In this document: in pieces, positions 1 through 6,773 of the stretch
How positions within the stretch are numbered: position 1 is the first letter of the stretch
Layout: each line of letters begins with the position of its first letter
Assembly (NCBI GenBank): GCA_017462445.1
Contig: JAFTRB010000133.1
Span: 1 to 9,750, forward strand
Reading direction: 5' to 3'
Source: Clostridia bacterium
GTDB taxonomy: Bacteria; Bacillota_A; Clostridia; Oscillospirales; CAG-272
DNA length: 9,750 nucleotides
Notes under the pieces: generated by a model
Databases searched by the model: none
What the model was told of the DNA's origin: nothing
Seen by the model: the letters and a program-made list of their open reading frames with translations, nothing else
Made by a program: the position numbers and the translations under genes

Positions 1-1598
1 CCGGTGTGGAACTTGTAAAGATAGTTGTTCTCAAGGCGGTTATACGCATCGTTCACAGCATTCCAGGGAAGAACCTGCTTGCCGCTTGCATCCTTTTTGT
101 AGGTGATGTACTTCTTTGCGAAGTCGAAGATCTCCTTAGCGAGATTATCCTTAAGCTCCTGCTTGTAGGCATCCTCAAGGCCCTCGTATACATGATCCTC
201 ATACTGCTCTATGATCTTAGCCTCAACATCAGAGCCACAGCCCTTGATCTCGGCTATCTTGTCATTAACCTTCTTGTCCTGCTCGTCAAAGGCCTTCTGA
301 GCCTTGTCAAGCTCCTCCTTGGCGGTCTTGAGAGCATTCTTCTGTGTGGTGGTAGCCTTGTCCTCGCCACCTGCCTTGGTGATAGCGTCCTCCGCCTTGG
401 TTACAGCGCTCTCTGCGTCATCAAGCTCCTTCTCCTTCTCGTCAAGGTCCGCGATAAGCTCGGAAAGCTCCTCGATAAGAGCGGAGATGGTCTTGTCGCC
501 ATTCTTAAGAGACTCGTCATCGAAGATAGGAAGAGTACCCTCCTCGTCCTCGCTGATCTCGCCATCCTCGTCGAAGTCCTCCTTTGCGGTGATGGAGGAG
601 CCAAGAAGGTCTACCAGCACAAGCTCGATATTAAGAGCGGAGGGAACGGAGAGATAGTATACGGGATAGATGTGGTAGGTAAGCTCAACATCCTTCAGGT
701 TGTGCTTCTCGCCATAGATGTCGGCAACCTCTTTCTTTTCGGTGTGAGTAACCTCGGTTACGGTAGCAACAGAATCCTTGCCGCCCTCAACGATCCAGCC
801 GATGTTGATGGAGGAATACTTAACATCATACTCCTCGCCGTCGATGGTCTCCTTAACGGTGATGTCGGAAACCTTGCCGACCTTCTTGTCAACGAGCTGC
901 TCAAGGAAGGTAAGCTTGGGAGCCTCCTCGCCCTCAGCCGCGGTGGGAACGGTGGGAAGGGTGATGCACTCGTAGGTAACGGTGGTCTTCTTCTCCTCGT
1001 AGAGAGGCTCGCCCTCTGCATCAAGCTCGGGCTCGCCGTTGTCCTTAAGCTTGGGAACCGAGTAGCTCTTGGTGTAGGTTACATAAACGATATCACCGGT
1101 CTCGGTCTTGGTATCGGTGTCGCTGTTAGTCTTGTAGGCCTTGTCCTTAAGGTCAAGCTCTGCAAGAGCGTCTGCTATGTCCTTGTTGAGCTTCTCAAGC
1201 GAGCTAAGACCAAGCTGGAGCTTGGTAGCCTTGGACTCCTGCATTGTGGTGGTGCTGAAGGTGTAGGTCACGCCATCGATTACGGCGGTGTAGTAGTAGC
1301 AGTAGTAGTAAACATCGTACTTGCCCGCTACGCCCTCATAAACCTTGTCGTCTGCGTCAACAGTGCCTGCAAGAGAGGTGAATATCTTGTCCTGTACCTT
1401 CTCAAGTCTTACAGACTCAACGGTACCAAAGTCACCGTCCTCAATCTTAAGACTCTCCTGAAGAGCCTTCTCGAAGGCATCCTTGTCGAATGTTGCGTAC
1501 TTGGTCATATCATCGTTTGCATAGCTGTATCCGCAGCTTGCAAGGGTGAGAAGAGCCATTACCGCAACAAGAATTAAACTGATAATTCTCTTTTTCAT
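1..1598 (-). CDS. Putative exported lipoprotein, possibly trigger factor/FKBP-like (C-terminus outside window)
   Basis: The frame is open for 532 codons and runs off the left edge. The N-terminus MKKRIISLILVAVMALLTLASC is a type II signal peptide: basic start, hydrophobic core and lipobox L-A-S-C, with Cys22 as the expected lipidated residue, so the mature protein should be anchored outside the cytoplasmic membrane. Around residue 168, GDIVYVTYT resembles the start of an FKBP-type domain, and the later FLEQLVDKKVGKVSDITV resembles the FKBP/trigger factor 'FEEQLIGMKVGE' strand. Residues about 366-450 are rich in Glu, Lys, Ala and Leu and look like a coiled coil. The following stretch (YEGLEDAYKQELKDNLAKEI) recalls the helical C-terminal domain of trigger factor. 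These likenesses are by eye only, so a foldase role is a guess and a plain hypothetical lipoprotein is the alternative. The ATG is supported by a GAGGA ribosome site 7 bases upstream and by its own promoter. It is transcribed separately from the upstream ABC operon. Confidence 0.85.
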   Translation of the reverse strand, partial: MKKRIISLILVAVMALLTLASCGYSYANDDMTKYATFDKDAFEKALQESLKIEDGDFGTVESVRLEKVQDKIFTSLAGTVDADDKVYEGVAGKYDVYYYCYYYTAVIDGVTYTFSTTTMQESKATKLQLGLSSLEKLNKDIADALAELDLKDKAYKTNSDTDTKTETGDIVYVTYTKSYSVPKLKDNGEPELDAEGEPLYEEKKTTVTYECITLPTVPTAAEGEEAPKLTFLEQLVDKKVGKVSDITVKETIDGEEYDVKYSSINIGWIVEGGKDSVATVTEVTHTEKKEVADIYGEKHNLKDVELTYHIYPVYYLSVPSALNIELVLVDLLGSSITAKEDFDEDGEISEDEEGTLPIFDDESLKNGDKTISALIEELSELIADLDEKEKELDDAESAVTKAEDAITKAGGEDKATTTQKNALKTAKEELDKAQKAFDEQDKKVNDKIAEIKGCGSDVEAKIIEQYEDHVYEGLEDAYKQELKDNLAKEIFDFAKKYITYKKDASGKQVLPWNAVNDAYNRLENNYLYKFHT

Positions 1599-1605
1599 TG
1601 GTAAA

Positions 1606-1610
1606 TCCTC
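1606..1610 (-). promoter_or_regulatory. Ribosome binding site of the lipoprotein gene
   Basis: GAGGA on the minus strand, 7 bases before the ATG at 1598. It fixes this start and gives a 5' leader of roughly 50 bases from the predicted transcription start. Confidence 0.75.
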
Positions 1611-1653
1611 ATTGTATTTTATTATTTTTTTATTAAATATAAGCGTGCATTAT

Positions 1654-1682
1654 ATTATAGCATATATTTTTTAAAAAAGCAA
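1654..1682 (-). promoter_or_regulatory. Sigma-A-type promoter of the lipoprotein gene
   Basis: On the minus strand the -35 box is TTGCTT (1682-1677), the spacer is exactly 17 bases, and the -10 box is a perfect TATAAT (1659-1654) preceded by TGC, an extended -10 element. Runs of seven A on either side of TT lie just upstream of the -35 box (about 1686-1701) and resemble an UP element. Transcription would start near 1646-1648. The match to housekeeping consensus suggests strong, largely constitutive expression. I saw no clear operator. Confidence 0.8.
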
Positions 1683-1715
1683 ATGTTTTTTTAATTTTTT
1701 TGCATTTTTATTTAA

Positions 1716-1744
1716 AGAGGGGGTTTTTGCGCCATGCCCCCTCT
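1716..1744 (-). terminator. Rho-independent-like terminator of the ABC operon
   Basis: A perfect 8-bp stem AGAGGGGG/CCCCCTCT (1744-1737 with 1723-1716) with a 13-base loop lies 12 bases after the stop codon of the 1105-residue protein. In the minus direction the stem is followed by TTTAAATAAAAA, a weak U-tract. On the plus strand the same stem is followed by CTTTTTT, a better U-tract, so the hairpin may work in both directions. Its position between the last operon gene and the next promoter supports the call. Confidence 0.55.
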
Positions 1745-1756
1745 CTTTTTTGGGGA

Positions 1757-4700
1757 TTATTTCTCATCAGGATAGCTTGGAACGGTGGAAACCGTCTCGC
1801 CGTTAAGCACACCGACAAAGCCGCGAACTATCTTTTGGAAGGCGCGGGTGGTAATGAAGAAGTCGGAGGTCTTGCCGCCGTCGAGGAGGTTGCCCTGTCC
1901 GTCAACGGTGTACATTGTTACCATAACCTTCCTGTCGGCGAAGCGGAAGAAGTCATACACATAATACTTGCTCCTGTCCACGACCTTGACCTTCATTGAA
2001 AGGATAGGCTCCATCGGCTCGTCGCCGTGAACAAGCTCCCTCTCCTCATCGGTTACTGTACCGTGATACTGTGTCATCTGAAGAATGGAGAAGGCCTCCT
2101 TGAAGTTGGACACTCCGACCGTGTCAACGCTGCCGTTGACATAGTATTCCTTGCCGCCGTTATAAAGCTCGTTATAAAGCACCGAGAGGCTCAGCTTGTC
2201 CAGTCCCTTGTCCTTCATTATCTCGCCAAGCTTGGTGTCCATCGCATCGGCGGAGGGGGTAACTGTCACAAACTGCTTGTTCGCCTTGGAGGAGCCTTCA
2301 AAGGGCTCGAGCTTTGCAACGACCTTGCCGTTCTCCATACCCACATACCAGATCTCATGCTCCAGCTCAAAGTCAAAGCTGCCCGACAAATCCTCCATAT
2401 TGAAATCGAGGGATATTGAATCGAGGTTATTGATATTCATAAGCACAAGATAAGGTCTTGCCCAGAACTCCACAAAGGAGGCGTCCAGGAACTCAAAGCC
2501 CTCGGCGGGAACCTTGGCAATCAGGTCATACATATCCGAGCCGACATAGCGGAAGGAGTTGCCCTCGGTGTCCACCTTGACCTCCGAGATATAGAGGTTA
2601 AAGCCGAGTGTGCCGTACCAGCCGTATTCGGCAAGCTGGTCATCGATTACGATATTGCCGTTCTCGTCGGTCTCATAGCCGCCCTCTACCTCGGTCTTGT
2701 CGTAGATACCGCGGGGCAGCTCAAAGTAGATGGAGTGGGCGAACAGCCCGTACTTCACCATATTGTCAAAGGTGAGTCCGACAGCAACCGTCTCGCCCGA
2801 AAGGCCGGGTGCCGAGGTGCTGTCCGAGGAGAAGCCGCCAAGGAAGCGGACCAGATTCTCACAGGAGGAGGCGTTAAGTCCGTACAGCTTGTAGGCGTTG
2901 TTCAATTCGTTCTTGAAGTAGATATCGCCATAGAAGGGATCGCGCTCGGAGGCGTTGACAAAGGCGAAGGATACAACCATCTCGGAGGTGATGAAGTAAT
3001 CTATGTCGTAGAGAACATAGGTCACAAAATCATCAACCGTCTCATAGAAATAGGTTCGGCTGTAAAGCTCCAGCTCATAGCCGCCATCGCACTTCTTGCC
3101 AAGCAGGAGCTGGCTTAAGCCCTCCCACTTTCTCTCGTCGGCGTCCTTCATAGAGATAGTGATGCTGGTCGTGGAGGTCTTTCTTCCCTCGATTACCTGA
3201 TAGTAATCAAAGGTTACATAGGAATCCTCCGCTACCGTATCTATCAGAGCGCCCTCTGCGTCATATATCGCGGTGATGGCGGTTATAACCATCGCCTCTG
3301 CCGAGCGCTTTGCATCCAGCTCGCTGTAAGTAAGCTCGATATCGAAATATTCGTCAGGCTCAAGCATTCCAACCTTCATGGCGCGGATCTTCTCAACCGC
3401 CTCCGCGGGAAGCGAGGGGTCGTTTAGGTCCAGCATTGCGTGCCTTACCACGCTGTTGGCGCTCTTGCCGTCAATATAGTAATTATAGGTAATGATAACC
3501 AGATCGCTGTCCCCGACGGGAGTTCCCTCATCGGTCAACTCGTCTGTCTCGGTGATAACCGCATCAAGCCCCATAATCGTGTATTTGTAGTTAAGCTCGT
3601 GATAGGTGATAGAATAGCTGTATCCGCCATCAACCTCGCCGATCTTAAGCTTTCTCATAGCCGCCTCGTCATCGTCAGCGAGCATCACATCGGTAAGGTC
3701 GATAAGCATTTTCTGAGGCTCGGTATACTGCTCTGCCCCGTCTATCTTAAGGGTGACAAGCGCGGTGACAAGATTGCTCTTGCCGATTATCGTTCCCACC
3801 TTGTCGATCTCACCGTTTCCGCCCTTGACCGACAGAATAGAGTGAACGGTGTATTCATACTTATGAGTGGTAGTCGCCTTCTCAAAGTCCAGTATCTTCG
3901 ACTCGGACTCGGAGAGCGGAGATTTCAGGGAAACATTTATCGGCTTGCCGGTCGCTACGCTGGTGCTGACATCATAATACTTGCCGACCGCCTTACAGCT
4001 CAGCAGTTTTACAAAGCGCTCGTAGTCGGGGTGCGAATCCCTCATCTCTTTAAGATTGAAGTTCATCGTCTTAAGCTCCGAGCCGGTGTAGCCGTCCGCC
4101 TGCGCGCCCTCGGGAAGCACATAGTCCGCCCCCTTGTTCAGCGGCACACGGGAGGTTCCCTGCACCACAACCAGGTCGGACTCGGGACTGATTATTTCCC
4201 CCTCGGTATCGTGAAGCTCGTTTCTCCAATGCCTCAGCGCCGTGGTCAGGTTAGGGCCGTAGGTGGTATCGCTGGGAATGCCGGGCGCTATAAGCTGTCC
4301 CTTTATAAAGGTCTCAAAGCCGCCCACACAGTAATCAAGATAGGTGTTGGAGGTGTAGTAGATGGCATCTCTGTAACCATCCTCGTCGGCAACCATGTAA
4401 TAGTAGCCCAGGTTGTTCTTCGGCTGCTTTCCAAGGGTTATGCGGCGCATTTTGTTAACCGTCTCGGTCTTGCCGTCCTCGCCCGTCACCGTCTCGTCGT
4501 AGTAGAAGTAGACATCCTGCCTCTCGCTTTCGGCAAAGCCGTATTTCAGAAGCATCTCTGTCCTCTTGGCGCTATCCTCCTCGGCAGAGGGGAGAGCAAT
4601 TCTCTCGTCGAAGTACATCGTGCCTATGCCCGAGATGAGATAGGTCAGAAGATAGCCCTCAGCGGTCGAGCCGTCTGCACTCATCTTAACCGCATAGAGG

Positions 4701-5074
4701 GTGGAATACTTGAAGTCCCCCTCCGCTCCGACAATGGGAGGAAGGTAGGAGTCGGGAACATTGTCGCCGTCCATATCACCGAAGCCAAGGATAAACTCGC
4801 TTCCCATACGGGTAAGGTCAAAGGTCGCCTTGTGGTTATCGATGTAGATATAGGTCATCTGCTTCTCCTCGACCCTGGGGTATGCCACCGGCACACCGGC
4901 AAAGAGGGACTCGCCCTCCTCAAGGTCATAGGTAGGCTTTTCGCTTTCCTCGGGAAGGGCTGCAATCACCGCGTCCACGATGAGATAGCCCGCAATCAGA
5001 ACAACAAGAACCAGGGAGAGAATTATCAGAGTGATGTGGTTTTTTTGTAGCTTGAATTTTTTAACCGCTTTCAT
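1757..5074 (-). CDS. Giant DUF4340-like membrane-anchored ABC auxiliary protein
   Basis: Protein of 1105 residues with a basic N-terminus and one membrane helix at about 14-40. No lipobox is visible, so it is probably an uncleaved anchor with the rest outside the cell. Residues about 208-255 (RRITLGKQPKNN, then GYYYMVADEDGYRDAIYYTS) resemble the core of DUF4340, a domain of unknown function often encoded beside GldG-type ABC auxiliary proteins. That position here strengthens the call. Residues 100-108, DMDGDNVPD, look like a calcium-binding loop. Residues about 404-671 hold three degenerate repeats of about 85 residues. The C-terminal part is rich in beta-forming, aromatic and acidic residues, with no catalytic motif I recognise. 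DUF4340 proteins are usually a few hundred residues long, so this one is greatly enlarged. The ATG is set by AAGGAGGG, which overlaps the TAA of the upstream gene, so translation is probably coupled. It is the last gene before a terminator. Function is unknown. Confidence 0.9.
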   Translation of the reverse strand: MKAVKKFKLQKNHITLIILSLVLVVLIAGYLIVDAVIAALPEESEKPTYDLEEGESLFAGVPVAYPRVEEKQMTYIYIDNHKATFDLTRMGSEFILGFGDMDGDNVPDSYLPPIVGAEGDFKYSTLYAVKMSADGSTAEGYLLTYLISGIGTMYFDERIALPSAEEDSAKRTEMLLKYGFAESERQDVYFYYDETVTGEDGKTETVNKMRRITLGKQPKNNLGYYYMVADEDGYRDAIYYTSNTYLDYCVGGFETFIKGQLIAPGIPSDTTYGPNLTTALRHWRNELHDTEGEIISPESDLVVVQGTSRVPLNKGADYVLPEGAQADGYTGSELKTMNFNLKEMRDSHPDYERFVKLLSCKAVGKYYDVSTSVATGKPINVSLKSPLSESESKILDFEKATTTHKYEYTVHSILSVKGGNGEIDKVGTIIGKSNLVTALVTLKIDGAEQYTEPQKMLIDLTDVMLADDDEAAMRKLKIGEVDGGYSYSITYHELNYKYTIMGLDAVITETDELTDEGTPVGDSDLVIITYNYYIDGKSANSVVRHAMLDLNDPSLPAEAVEKIRAMKVGMLEPDEYFDIELTYSELDAKRSAEAMVITAITAIYDAEGALIDTVAEDSYVTFDYYQVIEGRKTSTTSITISMKDADERKWEGLSQLLLGKKCDGGYELELYSRTYFYETVDDFVTYVLYDIDYFITSEMVVSFAFVNASERDPFYGDIYFKNELNNAYKLYGLNASSCENLVRFLGGFSSDSTSAPGLSGETVAVGLTFDNMVKYGLFAHSIYFELPRGIYDKTEVEGGYETDENGNIVIDDQLAEYGWYGTLGFNLYISEVKVDTEGNSFRYVGSDMYDLIAKVPAEGFEFLDASFVEFWARPYLVLMNINNLDSISLDFNMEDLSGSFDFELEHEIWYVGMENGKVVAKLEPFEGSSKANKQFVTVTPSADAMDTKLGEIMKDKGLDKLSLSVLYNELYNGGKEYYVNGSVDTVGVSNFKEAFSILQMTQYHGTVTDEERELVHGDEPMEPILSMKVKVVDRSKYYVYDFFRFADRKVMVTMYTVDGQGNLLDGGKTSDFFITTRAFQKIVRGFVGVLNGETVSTVPSYPDEK
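3062..3865 (-). repeat. Three degenerate tandem protein repeats (~85 residues each)
   Basis: Within the 1105-residue protein, residues about 404-490, 496-581 and 588-671 align by eye. Shared landmarks in order are: an opening strand (KYEYTV / KYTIMG / AEAMVI); VGTIIGKSNLV / EGTPVGDSDLV / IDTVAEDSYVT; IDG / IDG / IEG about ten residues later; MLIDLTD / AMLDLND / ITISMKD; and a closing LKIGEVDGGYSYSI / MKVGMLEPDEYFDIE / LLLGKKCDGGYELEL. They are divergent at the DNA level, so this is an old duplication of a domain rather than recent slippage. Confidence 0.6.
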
Positions 5075-5078
5075 TCTG

Positions 5079-5086
5079 CCCTCCTT
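5079..5086 (-). promoter_or_regulatory. Ribosome binding site of the DUF4340-like gene
   Basis: AAGGAGGG on the minus strand, 4 bases before the ATG at 5074. Its first two A residues are the last two bases of the upstream TAA stop (5087-5085), an arrangement that favours translational coupling. Confidence 0.8.
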
Positions 5087-6770
5087 ACAGGAATTTACGC
5101 TTTATAAAGACGACCGCACCAAGCACCAGCACCGCCACGGGAACAAGCATAATAATTACCGTAAATACGACACGGGTGGAGGGCGAGAAGCCCAGGGTGG
5201 TCTTTATAAAGTTATCTTCCGTAATCTGTCCGTAGGCGGAATAGACATCGAAGGCATACTCCTTAAGGTCGGAGGGAATGCTTGCCTTACCGCCCATCGA
5301 GATGGAGTTGCCCGAGTCGCCGCCCAGGCTTATATCCGCAAATCTGTCGGTCCTGGAAATGTTTGTTATAACCGACGCCATAATGTCATAATTGGCATAG
5401 GAATGATTGCCAAGCAGCTCGTTTGAGAAGAAGTCTGCAGAGGCAGTACAGAATATATAGGAATAGGTCTTTTCCATCGTCACGCTGTCAAGGCTCACAC
5501 GGACGGATGCGCCTGCCAGCGCCTTGTAGCCCTCGGTGGTGGTAATAACCGTGCTGCCAGGGCCCTCGTAGGCAACCGCCTTATCGGATGTACCGATGAA
5601 GTCGGTGTAGGTGGTGGAGGTGTTTGCGTTTCCCGGCTCGGCAAAGGAGTTGCCGTCGCTGAAGAAGCACTCAAGATAGCCGCTGTTTGTAAACACCATC
5701 TTGGGGGCGGAGGCAAGTCCGGCATAATTCTGGTAGTAGCCGTAGCCAAAGTCGGTCTCCAGCTGCTGATAAGCTCCGAGAATGGTTGTCCCCTCCTCGC
5801 CGATATCAAGAAGGCTGTTCTCGGGGTCCTTGACCAGCGAATTGCTGAAGGAGAAGCCCCACTCGCTTAAAAAGCTCTCCAGGTTAGGTAATACTACATC
5901 ATAGCCCTTGTTTACAATGATCGCGCCCTGGTGGCTGACAAGATATCTGTCAAGCTTTTCGGTGTCCGACACATATCCAAGCTCATCATAGCGGTCAGGG
6001 TCGGTGGCAAAGTCAAGCCTCGGGTTGTTGATTATAAGCAGAGCGCAGTCCTCGGGAACTCTATCGACCTCGCTGATATTCAACAGGGCTATATCCAGGC
6101 CCCTCTCCACAAGCAGGTCGCGCAGCGCCGCATTCGCAAGGCTCATCTCGCTGTCCGGCTCGGCAGGGTTATAATAGCTCTCGCCGTGGTCGGTGAGGAA
6201 GTATGCCTTGGGCTGGTTTATAGCCAGGAGCGATGCCATTACCGATGCCACACGGTACTCGCCGTTGTAGGCGAAGAAGCCGGCAGCCACATCCTGTGTC
6301 CACATGCTCTTTCCCGCAAGAATGCTGTACTTCGCGCCGTGGGAGATGATTATATCGGTGTAGGAGATATTTGCGCGGGAGGTGGTCTTGTACTGAGCCA
6401 CCGCGGTGGGGTTCTGCTCGATGTTTACAGTAATAACCTCAACTCCGCGATATCTCTTCTGCAGATTGAGCGCCATAAAGTAGGTTGCGCGCAGATCGTC
6501 CTGGGCAATAAGCACATCCGGGTCCGCGCAGAAGGTGAAGCGAATTCCCTTCCCTCTCTCCAGGTCAAGCAGCAATTCATCGCAGGCGGCAACCATTCTG
6601 TCGCTGAGCGAGTAAAAGCCCTCCATCGTGGTGTCGAGATAGACCGTGTTTGTCATACCCAGCGCGGTAACAAGAAGATTAAGACCGAGAAGAAGCAGTA
6701 TTCCAACAATTGTAATAACAGTAAATATTTTTGTTCGGGTACTCTTACCCTTGAATAACGAGCCTTGCAT
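5085..6770 (-). CDS. GldG-family ABC exporter auxiliary protein, second copy
   Basis: Protein of 561 residues with the GldG/ABC_transp_aux (PF09822-type) plan. It has an N-terminal membrane helix at about 15-38, a large domain outside the membrane, and a C-terminal helix at about 533-555 ending in KRKFL. Typical features are LDTTMEGFYSLSDR (46-59), YFLTDHGESYY (190-200) matching the family's 'HGE' motif, and PEDCALLIINNPRLDF (239-254). It is paralogous to the gene just upstream, which has matching landmarks (AYFTQNHGE, PEDAALLIISGPTSDF, LPVLESFLLDKGF against LPNLESFLSEWGF) but is 52 residues shorter. Such proteins accompany ABC-2 exporters, but their biochemical role is not known. The ATG lies 3 bases after the upstream TAA in the same frame, with no well-spaced ribosome site: AAGGG directly abuts the ATG, and AAGGAG lies 16 bases away. 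Translation probably depends on reinitiation by ribosomes finishing the previous gene. The next in-frame Met is residue 39, after the first helix, so this start is preferred. Confidence 0.88.
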   Translation of the reverse strand: MQGSLFKGKSTRTKIFTVITIVGILLLLGLNLLVTALGMTNTVYLDTTMEGFYSLSDRMVAACDELLLDLERGKGIRFTFCADPDVLIAQDDLRATYFMALNLQKRYRGVEVITVNIEQNPTAVAQYKTTSRANISYTDIIISHGAKYSILAGKSMWTQDVAAGFFAYNGEYRVASVMASLLAINQPKAYFLTDHGESYYNPAEPDSEMSLANAALRDLLVERGLDIALLNISEVDRVPEDCALLIINNPRLDFATDPDRYDELGYVSDTEKLDRYLVSHQGAIIVNKGYDVVLPNLESFLSEWGFSFSNSLVKDPENSLLDIGEEGTTILGAYQQLETDFGYGYYQNYAGLASAPKMVFTNSGYLECFFSDGNSFAEPGNANTSTTYTDFIGTSDKAVAYEGPGSTVITTTEGYKALAGASVRVSLDSVTMEKTYSYIFCTASADFFSNELLGNHSYANYDIMASVITNISRTDRFADISLGGDSGNSISMGGKASIPSDLKEYAFDVYSAYGQITEDNFIKTTLGFSPSTRVVFTVIIMLVPVAVLVLGAVVFIKRKFL

Positions 6771-6773
6771 CCC

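Noticed and set aside
401..604. Ser/Arg-rich short frames in the coiled-coil coding region
   Set aside because: They are frame shadows of a Glu/Lys/Asp-rich coiled coil and have no start signals.
6..1577. Long plus-strand open frame of 523 codons opposite the lipoprotein gene
   Set aside because: It lies codon-on-codon antisense to a gene with a signal peptide, lipobox, ribosome site and promoter. It is Leu/Val/Gly-rich low-quality sequence, as expected when the sense gene avoids TTA, CTA and TCA codons.
3440..5050. Long plus-strand open frame of 536 codons opposite the DUF4340-like gene
   Set aside because: It is again an antisense shadow, with no ribosome site, no recognisable domain, and a clear operonic gene on the other strand.
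5931..6758. Plus-strand open frame of 275 codons opposite the second GldG-like gene
   Set aside because: It is antisense to a gene with family motifs and two membrane helices, and it lacks start signals and recognisable motifs.
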